A stretch of 64,000 nucleotides of DNA from Elusimicrobiota bacterium. GTDB taxonomy: Bacteria > Elusimicrobiota > Elusimicrobia > FEN-1173. Below the pieces are notes generated by a model. It did not search any database. It was not told the DNA's origin and worked only from the letters and a program-made list of their open reading frames with translations. The position numbers and the translations under genes are program-made. The number at the start of each line of letters is the position of its first letter. Position 1 is the stretch's first letter. This document shows positions 41,114 to 49,688 of this stretch, in pieces. The stretch lies in the NCBI GenBank assembly GCA_016715645.1, contig JADJZR010000007.1, forward strand, positions 62,001 to 126,000. The letters are read 5' to 3'.

Positions 41114-44100
41114 TCAGGCGGATTGTTGAACAGCGCGGGCGAGGATATCGATGATTTCCAGCCGGGTACGCTGGATTGAAAACGATCTTAAAGTTTCCCA
41201 AAGAGATTGAACGTGCCGGGCCGCTTCAGACAAATTGTTCGAAACCGCGCCTGTCCTGTCAAAAACGGCCGACGGGACAGAATAAAGAGAAAGAAACGGA
41301 CTTCCAGCCAAAGCGCGACGAACAAGGGGGGCCCGTTCCACCGCCGCAAGGATCCATTTTCCACCGGTTCCCGCATGGACATACCCATCGTTTGGAGCAA
41401 TCGCTATAAACGAATCCAACCCATGACGCGTCAAGGTTTGACGCAACATTGCGTCAGGGTTCGTCGGAACAACAAGAACAACCTCCCCAGGCCGATACCG
41501 GGACCGAAATGTGTCGCCCATGGTTTCCCATTGGGCATCGGTTAATTCATCCTTTCGCGACACAAAAAACAGTTGGGACCGACCTGGAATGAGCAACGCG
41601 AAGAAGTCGCGAATGGCATCGATGTTGGAAACATCCACTCCTTTTTCCCGAAGCGCCGCCTTCAGCGCCCGCGCCCCTTGTGGCGTTTGAACATCCCGCG
41701 CCAACTCTTGCGCCAACCGATATTTTTCCCCCACCCCCAACGACGTGACAGGCTGGCTCATTATGTCTTCCAGGATGGGAAGTTCATTAGGGTTCTCGCG
41801 AATAAATTTTTCTGTGTCATCGGCCAGTTCGGTTATATTTTTGCGGTCTCGCTCGGAAAATTCACCCGAGTTCAGGGGGATATACTTCGTGTCGTAGGCC
41901 ATGTGACCGGCAAGCCCGAGGGCCACAAGACTGGCCCCCAGGAAGACGAAGCCCCCTCCCCAGGATAAAAACAGGGCCCCAAATCCGTAGAGCGTCGTCA
42001 GATAAACCGACATTCCGGCCAACGGGGGCCCCCGTTCCCTATGGGATTTATAAAAAATGAACCCCCAAACAGGAGCCAGCGCGGGAATTAGCTTTTCAGG
42101 AGGAACAGCAATACCCACCATGCCCAACCCTACCGTGGCCGCGTAAACCAAGAGAGAGGGGAGAACCCAGTGAAAGAAAAATTCCCAACCCGCCGTGAAC
42201 CCTGCCTCCGCCTTCACGGAGGTACGCCACTTTTCAGGAAAAAATCGTAACAGCGAGATCCACACTCGGCGAGTCAAGGGGGTTTGAGCGGGGGGAGGTG
42301 TCGCTTTTTGTTCTCTTGCCGGGCGACTTTCCAGGAAAGGGGTTAACCCGACCCAAAGGAATGAAATACTGTTGAAGAGATAAAAGAGAGCGGGCGTATA
42401 AATTCCCAGGATTCCGAAATAGAAACTCCCAATAAGGGCACAAAGGGCCGCCCCCAACGTCAACAAATCAAGTGTCCTTAGCCTCTTCGGTTTGTACGAT
42501 TCTTTTATATTAGAATCCCTCTGATTGTCGACAGAGTTGTATTTCGGTGTTCTTTCGAAAACGAGACTCTTGCCAAAGAGGGCATCCACCACGGCCCAGC
42601 TTTTATGAACGGTTGTTCCAACGTTTAACATCACACCTATAGGCAAAAGTGACCATCGATGCAGAAAAGTTTTATTACTCCAGCCCTCTCCTTCTACCTG
42701 GAGGCGGGCCGTTCTATAAGAGATGCCTTCAATGATGAGCCACGCTGGCGTCAACACAGACCACAGCAGAATCCACCCCACATTTAATAAGTAGACATTT
42801 GCGCCCAACAGATAAAAAATGGGCAGGAGAAGTATGGAAAACAAGCTGACCGGAAAGAGAAAGGGATTCACAAGTCGATGCAAGGTGGTCATTTTGATTT
42901 TGGCCGAATAAGAACTTTTGATCAGCCCACCGACAAGAAATTTAAATACTTGTGCGCCCCCCTTGTGCCATCGATATTGTTGTGCAAGATAGGCTTGCAT
43001 GGTGGGAGGCAACTCCGCGGGAGATTCATAGTCTCTCAGATACACCATATTCCAGCCCTTGAGGAGAGCCCTGTAACTTAGATCGCCATCTTCCGTTACA
43101 GTGCGCTCCAACCATCCCCCTGCATCCGCTATGGCCGTTTTTCTCCAAACACCGCCCGTCCCATGAAAATGGACCCAAAGGCCCTCTCTATTTTTTCCCC
43201 CTTGCTCAATGAACATATGGGCATCCAACCAAGAGGCCTGAGCCTGAGTGAGAGAGGAGTTGTTCCGATTGAGGTGGCCCCATCGACCTTCTACCATTGC
43301 CACCTTATCGCTTGTAAAATAATGAATCGTTCTCTGCAAAAAATCTCCGGGAACGACAAAATCCGCGTCAAATATGGCAATAAATTCTCCCTGGGCCGTT
43401 GTTAACCCCTCTCTCAGCGCCCCCGCTTTGTATCCCTTTCTGTTCTCGCGGCGGACTAAAACCACATTTGTTCCGGATCGTTTTAATTCCTCAACAACCC
43501 TCTGTATATGCTCTTTGGTGTCGTCGGTGGAGTCGTCCAACACCTGAATTTCCAATTTTTCAGGAGGATAATCGACTGCGGCCGCCGAGCGGATCACGCG
43601 TTCCGCCACGTTGGCCTCGTTGTACATGGGGAGTTGTATCGTTACCATCGGCAATTCCTTAAATTTATCGGTGGGGAGGGGGACCTCCTTGGGATGTTTG
43701 TGCGATATCCAAAGGAAATAGACGGAAAACAACAAATTCCCGATAAACGCAACCGTCGCGAATACTTGGAAAATCGTCAACAACATAATCACGCCAACGG
43801 TATAACCCATGACAACCAACGTCCCAGAAATAAGAAGTCCACAAAGAACCTTTTTATCCGCCGTGAACCGGGCCCACGCCTGAACGGACTTCCTCCCCTG
43901 CGGAAACCATTTCACAACCACGTCCCACATTTTCCGCGTCAACGGAGTTTGAGCGGTGACCGACCTTACTTTCCCATCCGCCGTTAACGGAAATAGGTAA
44001 AGATTGCCCACAGATGTAACCCCTGGGAATTGGATGGATAATTTATCCACAACAGCTTGCGGAGACCACTGAAGTTCCTCTTGAAGATCAGAAGTGATTC

Positions 44101-47041
44101 GACTGATCTCTTTGCGTTGTACCGCAAAAGAGTTAAACAACCACCCTCTCGTTCCATATCGGTCCGTTCCAAGATTCACTTCAAATCGGTGTTCATTCCC
44201 AGGATCACAACTTACCGCGTAAAATCGAGCGACCAAATTATTTTTCGTTTTTTCGTAAACAAAAACCTCCATTTGCTCCGCCCCACCATCAACAATGTAG
44301 ATTTTTCCTCCGATGCGAAGGTGACGACCCAATTTTTCGATGGCGGCAAACTCGTCTTCTCTGTTTTGAAACCACAGCACGTTGGCGGCACGGACAGCGT
44401 CGGCGTATTCTCCCTCGGGAGCGTCCAACTCAGAAAATAAATTTCCGGTTCTCCTCTCTAAGCCTATCTTCGGGTTAAGCGAAAGGAGTGATGGGTCCTT
44501 GCGCACTAGACCAATGTCCCATTGTTGTCCGGTTATAAGATAATGGAGCAACAAATAGCGCGCCAATAAGAAACGATTGAAACCAACCCCTCTATTGCCG
44601 CCATATCTCCAGACACTTAACAGCTCACTTTTTTCGTTAAACCGCACATAGAGTGGACTTTCACCGTTCTTTCCCACAGTTCCCAGAGTAACCAAATACG
44701 TTGGATTTCCGGTTTCGTAGGTAACAACGCGAGCCCCGGTATTTTTTTCCGTCTCGTAGGAAGTCATTGGGGGAAACCCAGGGCCAACATCGTAGATAAG
44801 AGGGCCCTCTTCCTTATTTCCAATTCCCAAATGGATCATCAGGTTGTCCACAGCCGCTAAACAACCCGGCCGAGTGTAGGATCTGTATATCAGGCCCGTG
44901 TTGAGACCTAGATAGTAAACGACCTCAGCAAAATATTGGGGAAATGCACTGGTCAATAAAGTCTCCACCCGTCCGGTCCGAACAATCCATTTTACGACGT
45001 TCCAGGGAAGCACCCTCGCAAGAAATCGGGCTGTCAGAAAAGAAAAGGGAGGCCTCCGAACATAACTGCCCTTTTGGGGCAATGCCCCCGCTTCGAACAC
45101 GTGAGTTTTTCGACTGATGAAATGGGTGAACCTATAGGCGTTTTTTTTGAAAAAGAACACAACGTTGGTTTTTCCATCAGACAATTTTGTATTGATTCTT
45201 TTGATATGCGACCGGAATTTGTCTGAAAGGAAATGTCGCGCAACATCGTCCGCGCTCATGCCCTCCCGAGATGCCTCAACCGCCGCGCTTAAACCGGCGG
45301 CCTCAAAAGAGGTGGTTGGCGCCATGGGGGATTTGGCCACGAAAAGTTTTTCGGCGGTGAACAACTGTTCCAGGGGGGTCTTATCCTGGCTGAAAATGCT
45401 GAGGTAGGCGGATCCGGATTCCGCCTCGATCTTTGTCACCCGCGGAACGAACTCGATTACGGCGGTCCCCTGGGCCGTCAAAAGCGTTCGCAGTCCCGCG
45501 CTATGGAACCCCCCGGCCACGAGTAGGGCGGTTTTGTTTTTCCCTGTCCCCATGGCTTCCAACAAGCGGGTCGACATGGCGTTGTCCCGTTGTTCGGCCT
45601 CGCGGTAGAATGATTCATAGACGTTTCGGTTGGAAACCAGATCGACCAACGGTTTCGGAAACGACTGGTCCTTGAATTCGGCCCACTCGGTGGGCGTGAG
45701 CGTGAAGGATGTTAGCAACGACAACAGACGCAACTGTTCGGATTCTGCGAGCAGGCTTTTTTCCTGTTTCGAACGAGCCAGGCGGGCGGACGTCGCTTGG
45801 GCCGTAGCCAAAAGTTCCTTTTGAACTTGGTCCATTCTCAAACTTTGTGCCATCAAGACATAGGTCACATAGTCCCTAAACGCGGAGTAAGATTCCCAAG
45901 GCAAACCGCTGGATTCGCAAAGGCGTTTTAAGTATCCGTAAAAATCACCGTGGGATAACCGACCCGCCTTGAACGCCGAGCTCTGGGCGGCCAGCTCGGC
46001 CAACGTTTGTTCTGATAGACCCTGAACCAGGCGTTTCACCACCTCCGCCCGTTCCTGCTCCGCCCGACCAAAGTCAATTCTTTTTTCCAGGGCCACGGCC
46101 TTTTGTAAAATTTTTAACTGGGGCGGAAGGGGTGGGGCGTGGGAAGACAGGGTTTCAACGTGCTGGGCGAGACCCACCTTCCCTTCTCGATAAGCACGAA
46201 GGGATTTATCCCACGTTAGAAGGGCGGGTGAAAAAACGCCCTCTTTTCGGGACTCCAACAACTGGTTAGCCTCGTCCAGGCTTTTGATATTTTCCGCGCG
46301 GGTCCTGAGCGATTGACGGTACGCCTCCACGTTCAGTCGATGGTGGATTTCGTCGTCCACCCCCACAAAGGGGACGGACGTCTGTTCCAACAGCATCCCC
46401 CCATGAACAGGACCAGAAATCACATGCCGTTTCAATAAGTCGTCGGCAACGATCTCCATGGTGTCCCTGTGGGGAAACCGGCGGAAGGGTTCCAACGCCA
46501 GGGGTGCGAACGCTCCCTCCAACCCCACCACATCCACGGCTCCTGTGGATAGGAGGCTCCTGACCGCGCGGGAAATATGGGTTTGGGCCTCGGTGTATTC
46601 GTGGATGTCCTGGATATGAACGACGATCCGGCGAAGGGGTCCTGGGGGAAGAACGATGGATCGCACGGTCCCCCATTCGTTGGGAAGAGATCGCACCATC
46701 TTCGAGAGGACCGGGAACAACGGGTCATCCTTTGGTTGGGATCGACCTCCGGGAGATTGGATCGGCAAGGTCTCTAAAATAAGCGGATCAACGGTTTGAC
46801 CGGACAATCCGGACGGCCCCGGGGCCGGCCAACCGGTTGTTAACGTTATTGAAACGGCGGACCCATGGGTTCTGGCCCCGGCCAGGACAGATTTACGACG
46901 TTCTTTCCAAAAAGACCCCTCAACAACGGAAGAGGCCACCGAATTTCCCGCCAGCAAACACGATAAAAAAACCCCTAACCCCCTCCTCATCAGGGCGATT
47001 AAGAGATCGACTGAAATCTTCCGATCTTGCCTGGTCATCAT
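41114..47041 (-). CDS. Giant paralogue E: TIKI/ChaN-like, methyltransferase-like and family 2 glycosyltransferase domains
   Basis: 1975 aa. Signal peptide about 1-37, then EGSFWKERR (41-49). Family domain about 138-570 (HIQDIHEY, LEGAFAPL, GVDDEIHH, AGGFH). Residues about 725-930 look like a class I methyltransferase: LIYDVGPGFPP, then NVLWFQNREDEFAAIEKLG and LRIGGKIYIVDGG. AQTPLTRKMW (1030-1039) opens a membrane part. Residues 1128-1400 are a processive GT2 of cellulose/glucomannan-synthase type: QLPMYNE, DDSTDD, DADF (1224-1227), TEDGDL and QQYRW (1354-1358), followed by membrane helices to about 1570. A second AQTPLTRRVW (1585-1594) precedes the last membrane module and the C-terminal domain (about 1760-1975). 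It probably makes or exports a beta-linked polysaccharide; the product and the role of the N-terminal domain are unknown. Confidence 0.87.
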   Translation of the reverse strand: MMTRQDRKISVDLLIALMRRGLGVFLSCLLAGNSVASSVVEGSFWKERRKSVLAGARTHGSAVSITLTTGWPAPGPSGLSGQTVDPLILETLPIQSPGGRSQPKDDPLFPVLSKMVRSLPNEWGTVRSIVLPPGPLRRIVVHIQDIHEYTEAQTHISRAVRSLLSTGAVDVVGLEGAFAPLALEPFRRFPHRDTMEIVADDLLKRHVISGPVHGGMLLEQTSVPFVGVDDEIHHRLNVEAYRQSLRTRAENIKSLDEANQLLESRKEGVFSPALLTWDKSLRAYREGKVGLAQHVETLSSHAPPLPPQLKILQKAVALEKRIDFGRAEQERAEVVKRLVQGLSEQTLAELAAQSSAFKAGRLSHGDFYGYLKRLCESSGLPWESYSAFRDYVTYVLMAQSLRMDQVQKELLATAQATSARLARSKQEKSLLAESEQLRLLSLLTSFTLTPTEWAEFKDQSFPKPLVDLVSNRNVYESFYREAEQRDNAMSTRLLEAMGTGKNKTALLVAGGFHSAGLRTLLTAQGTAVIEFVPRVTKIEAESGSAYLSIFSQDKTPLEQLFTAEKLFVAKSPMAPTTSFEAAGLSAAVEASREGMSADDVARHFLSDKFRSHIKRINTKLSDGKTNVVFFFKKNAYRFTHFISRKTHVFEAGALPQKGSYVRRPPFSFLTARFLARVLPWNVVKWIVRTGRVETLLTSAFPQYFAEVVYYLGLNTGLIYRSYTRPGCLAAVDNLMIHLGIGNKEEGPLIYDVGPGFPPMTSYETEKNTGARVVTYETGNPTYLVTLGTVGKNGESPLYVRFNEKSELLSVWRYGGNRGVGFNRFLLARYLLLHYLITGQQWDIGLVRKDPSLLSLNPKIGLERRTGNLFSELDAPEGEYADAVRAANVLWFQNREDEFAAIEKLGRHLRIGGKIYIVDGGAEQMEVFVYEKTKNNLVARFYAVSCDPGNEHRFEVNLGTDRYGTRGWLFNSFAVQRKEISRITSDLQEELQWSPQAVVDKLSIQFPGVTSVGNLYLFPLTADGKVRSVTAQTPLTRKMWDVVVKWFPQGRKSVQAWARFTADKKVLCGLLISGTLVVMGYTVGVIMLLTIFQVFATVAFIGNLLFSVYFLWISHKHPKEVPLPTDKFKELPMVTIQLPMYNEANVAERVIRSAAAVDYPPEKLEIQVLDDSTDDTKEHIQRVVEELKRSGTNVVLVRRENRKGYKAGALREGLTTAQGEFIAIFDADFVVPGDFLQRTIHYFTSDKVAMVEGRWGHLNRNNSSLTQAQASWLDAHMFIEQGGKNREGLWVHFHGTGGVWRKTAIADAGGWLERTVTEDGDLSYRALLKGWNMVYLRDYESPAELPPTMQAYLAQQYRWHKGGAQVFKFLVGGLIKSSYSAKIKMTTLHRLVNPFLFPVSLFSILLLPIFYLLGANVYLLNVGWILLWSVLTPAWLIIEGISYRTARLQVEGEGWSNKTFLHRWSLLPIGVMLNVGTTVHKSWAVVDALFGKSLVFERTPKYNSVDNQRDSNIKESYKPKRLRTLDLLTLGAALCALIGSFYFGILGIYTPALFYLFNSISFLWVGLTPFLESRPAREQKATPPPAQTPLTRRVWISLLRFFPEKWRTSVKAEAGFTAGWEFFFHWVLPSLLVYAATVGLGMVGIAVPPEKLIPALAPVWGFIFYKSHRERGPPLAGMSVYLTTLYGFGALFLSWGGGFVFLGASLVALGLAGHMAYDTKYIPLNSGEFSERDRKNITELADDTEKFIRENPNELPILEDIMSQPVTSLGVGEKYRLAQELARDVQTPQGARALKAALREKGVDVSNIDAIRDFFALLIPGRSQLFFVSRKDELTDAQWETMGDTFRSRYRPGEVVLVVPTNPDAMLRQTLTRHGLDSFIAIAPNDGYVHAGTGGKWILAAVERAPLVRRALAGSPFLSLYSVPSAVFDRTGAVSNNLSEAARHVQSLWETLRSFSIQRTRLEIIDILARAVQQSA

Positions 47042-47059
47042 CGATATAAGTTTATCACG

Positions 47060-47103
47060 GGAAATAAGAAGAACGTCTTAAGAACTTGTAAACATCCTGT
47101 AAA
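47060..47103 (-). promoter_or_regulatory. Tandem 11-bp repeat operator, copy 5
   Basis: Minus-strand repeats start at 47103 (TTTAC), 47092 (TTTAC), 47081 (TTAAG) and 47070 (TTCTT). TAAACT (47049-47054) is 16 bp after the start of repeat 4 and 7 nt before the ATG of giant E, so the transcript is predicted to be leaderless. Confidence 0.7.
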
Positions 47104-47141
47104 TTCGGGCACCCGAGTTCAATGTGCAACTGCACCAAGGC

Positions 47142-47178
47142 TTGACAATGATCCATTTATAGCGTATAAAAATGGACC
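47142..47178 (+). promoter_or_regulatory. Near-consensus promoter with overlapping palindrome, ATPase gene at 47179
   Basis: TTGACA (47142-47147), 17-bp spacer and TATAAA (47165-47170). The ATG follows after 8 nt, so the mRNA should start at or next to the start codon; no Shine-Dalgarno is present. TCCATTTATA-GCG-TATAAAAATGGA is an imperfect palindrome over the -10, a likely operator. Confidence 0.7.
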
Positions 47179-48336
47179 ATGTTCCATAGACTTCAAACTC
47201 CCCGATCCGGGCATTCGTTCTTTCTCTTCGGCCCGCGAGGGACGGGGAAATCCACATTGCTCCATTCCCTCGCTTTTCTGCGACACGCCCCAACGATTGA
47301 TCTACTTAACACGGACGAGGAAGATCGATTCCTTCGCCGTCCCATGGAGTTGGAAAAATGGGCTCAAACTTTGGCTTCCACCGTTTCTTGGATTGTCATC
47401 GACGAGGTTCAGAAAGCGCCCCGACTTTTGGATATCGTCCATCGGTTGATTGAGACCACCCCGCTCCATTTTGCCCTAACCGGGTCCAGCCCTCGAAAAC
47501 TAAAGCGGGGTGCGTCCAACCTTTTGGCGGGAAGGGCGTTGGTCCACCATCTCCACCCATTAACCCATCGGGAACTCGGCCCCCAATTCGATCTGGATGC
47601 CTGCCTGCACTGGGGGAGCCTCCCGAAAGTGGTGCAAATGGATGAAACCGATGTGAAAGCCTCCTTTTTGCGTTCCTACGCGCTCACTTATTTGAAAGAA
47701 GAAATCGCTGCTGAGCAAGCCGTCCGTCGGTTAGACCCCTTTCGCAATTTTATTGAAGTCGCGGCACAATCCAATGGACAGGTCCTCAACTTTACACGCA
47801 TCGCTGAAGACGTCGGGGTGGATGTCAAAACAGCCCAGTCCTATTTTGGCGTCCTGGAAGATACGTTGTTGGGATTTTATCTGCCAGCCCATCACCGATC
47901 GGTTCGAAAACAACAATCCACCCACCCCAAGTTTTTCTTCTTTGACACCGGCGTCAAGCGGGCCTTGGATCGAACATTGACACAAGCTCTCCTTCCCCAA
48001 ACCTTCGGATTCGGCGCGGCCTTTGAACATTTTGCGATCCTGGAAATGAAGAGGCTGAACGATTATTTTTCGAAAGATTTCCGGTTCTCATATCTTCGGA
48101 CAAAAGAAGGGGCAGAAATCGATCTGATCGTGGATCGACCGGGGGCCCCCCCGGCGCTCATCGAAATAAAATCCACGGAAAATGTCACGGAACGCGATGT
48201 GAAAACCCTTTCTCACTTTGCCCCAGACTTCCCCAAAGCCGATTTTTATTGCTTCTCGCGCGATTCCCATCCTAAAAAAATCGGGCGGGTGTGGTGCCTT
48301 CCCTGGTTAGACGGCATCCGGCGATTGGGTCTTTAA
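47179..48336 (+). CDS. AAA ATPase with DUF4143 (AAA_14 type)
   Basis: 385 aa. Walker A FGPRGTGKSTLL (about 17-28), Walker B VIDEVQKAPRLL (about 73-84), then LTGSSPRKLKRGASNLLAG. The DUF4143 half has VLNFTRIAEDVGVDVKTAQ, KFFFFDTGVKRAL and a nuclease-like core AEIDLIVDRPGAPPALIEIKST. It is a close relative of 18403-19557 and 52668-53858. It is one of two plus-strand genes, divergent from giant E, with its own strong promoter. The stop codon touches a palindromic element that may serve as terminator. Confidence 0.92.
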   Translation: MFHRLQTPRSGHSFFLFGPRGTGKSTLLHSLAFLRHAPTIDLLNTDEEDRFLRRPMELEKWAQTLASTVSWIVIDEVQKAPRLLDIVHRLIETTPLHFALTGSSPRKLKRGASNLLAGRALVHHLHPLTHRELGPQFDLDACLHWGSLPKVVQMDETDVKASFLRSYALTYLKEEIAAEQAVRRLDPFRNFIEVAAQSNGQVLNFTRIAEDVGVDVKTAQSYFGVLEDTLLGFYLPAHHRSVRKQQSTHPKFFFFDTGVKRALDRTLTQALLPQTFGFGAAFEHFAILEMKRLNDYFSKDFRFSYLRTKEGAEIDLIVDRPGAPPALIEIKSTENVTERDVKTLSHFAPDFPKADFYCFSRDSHPKKIGRVWCLPWLDGIRRLGL

Positions 48337-48495
48337 GGGCCCGCGCAAAAATAACTTCACATTTTCTCCGGCGGCTTTTGGCCTGCGCCTTTGCGCCGCT
48401 CGGCTTACATACCCCACGGTATGCGCGCCTCGCGTCGCTTCGGCTCGGCTCAAAATCCGCTCGGATAAAATGTAAATTTATTTTCGCGCGGGCCC
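48337..48495. repeat. Dispersed palindromic element, copy 2
   Basis: 159 bp. The outer arms GGGCCCGCGCAAAAATAA and, from the right end read on the other strand, GGGCCCGCGCGAAAATAA differ by one base, and the similarity continues through CACATTTTCTCCG / TACATTTTATCCG. The core shares blocks with the element at 4653-4830. It starts right after the stop of the ATPase gene, the same placement relative to a gene end as copy 1. Confidence 0.7.
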
Positions 48496-48599
48496 TAACC
48501 CAGAATATTCAGTCAACCGGTCTTTTTCGTCGACAAGGACTGGGAATTTCTGTTCAACACGTTGTCGACGACGGCCCTGTTCCAACCGGGCAATCCTGG

Positions 48600-49688
48600 C
48601 TAGTTATTGGGTTGAGTAACAACGGATTTTTGTTTTAAATACGTGGATATTTTACCCAATAACTCCTCAGTGATCGAATCGGTTAGATGGGTGTATAAGA
48701 GTGCCAATGATTTCCACGGAAGCTCTTTCATGCGCAAGTCGGGCCATTCCACCCAAATCAATGGGGGGGCGTTTGCGCAAGCCGACATAACAGTTCCGTC
48801 TGTGTCCAGCGCAACGGGAGCACGTGATAGGTCCGTTGGTTTGGCTCCTTCCCCGAACAGTCGCGCACAGTCCGCCGTAAGCCGCAAGGAGACGTCGTGA
48901 AATCGGAGTCCCCCTGTGTTAACTATGTAATCCACGTGACCAGGAAAAGCCATTGTCCAGGTGAACGGTTTAAGCCGTTGTCCGTAAACGTGCCGAACCG
49001 CGCCGTGTTCGTCGTAAGAGACGTTAAACTGGACTCCGTACCCTTCGACCACCTGTTTCAGATCCAATTGGTTCCCTTGAAAATGCCCGGCGCCCGTGCT
49101 GGCGGCTTGGCGGGTCCCGGGCACACGATCCCACAAAAAGGCCGTGTCATGAAACGTGCTGATGCGTCCAGCCTCTGTCTCGGTCCTGATCGCCTCGGGC
49201 ATCGGAAGAACCCCGTGCACCATGGTGTAAAGCACGAGGTTGTCTCTCGCAAAGTCTTCTGAATCGATCAAAGAGGGAATTAAACTTTTTTCAACTTTTC
49301 CAAATCCTTCGAGGCCTCGCCAGTAGGGACCCGGACGCCCTTCTTGATCGGCCGGAACTTGCGCAAACGTCTCCCGGTCAAGGTAACTTGGGTCACGCCC
49401 CGGCGCACTTATCATTCGTGCGGGATTATCGGTTAATCGGACAGCCGGGGCGCCGGGAAATTGATGGTGGTTCCACGACAGGATATTGAGTCCCTGCTGA
49501 CCAATAATCTGAACCGATTTCCAATAATCCGGGGGTCTCGCCATCCCGAACGAAGAGCCGACGCACCCTTTTAATATTCCGCGAAAAAATTCCTCGGCCA
49601 ACCGGCACACTTCAGGCCGGTGTTCTATTTCCTTCAACAGCGCGTTTCCGACATTGACCAGATGGGATACTATAGCGTCCATACTCAT
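48600..49688 (-). CDS. Unknown protein, last gene of a glycosidase operon
   Basis: 362 aa. The ATG overlaps the stop of the GH5 gene (TAATG), so the two are translationally coupled. No signal peptide, no membrane segment and no family I recognise. Visible traits are an N-terminal helical part (VSHLVNVGNALLKEIEHRPEVCRLAEEFF), several Trp-rich motifs (NILSWNHHQFPGAP, PFTWTMAFPGHVDYI) and a DTDGTVMSAC stretch near residue 310. The mix suggests a cytoplasmic protein acting on a sugar or sugar derivative made by the GH1 and GH5 enzymes, but that rests only on context. Confidence 0.7.
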   Translation of the reverse strand: MSMDAIVSHLVNVGNALLKEIEHRPEVCRLAEEFFRGILKGCVGSSFGMARPPDYWKSVQIIGQQGLNILSWNHHQFPGAPAVRLTDNPARMISAPGRDPSYLDRETFAQVPADQEGRPGPYWRGLEGFGKVEKSLIPSLIDSEDFARDNLVLYTMVHGVLPMPEAIRTETEAGRISTFHDTAFLWDRVPGTRQAASTGAGHFQGNQLDLKQVVEGYGVQFNVSYDEHGAVRHVYGQRLKPFTWTMAFPGHVDYIVNTGGLRFHDVSLRLTADCARLFGEGAKPTDLSRAPVALDTDGTVMSACANAPPLIWVEWPDLRMKELPWKSLALLYTHLTDSITEELLGKISTYLKQKSVVTQPNN

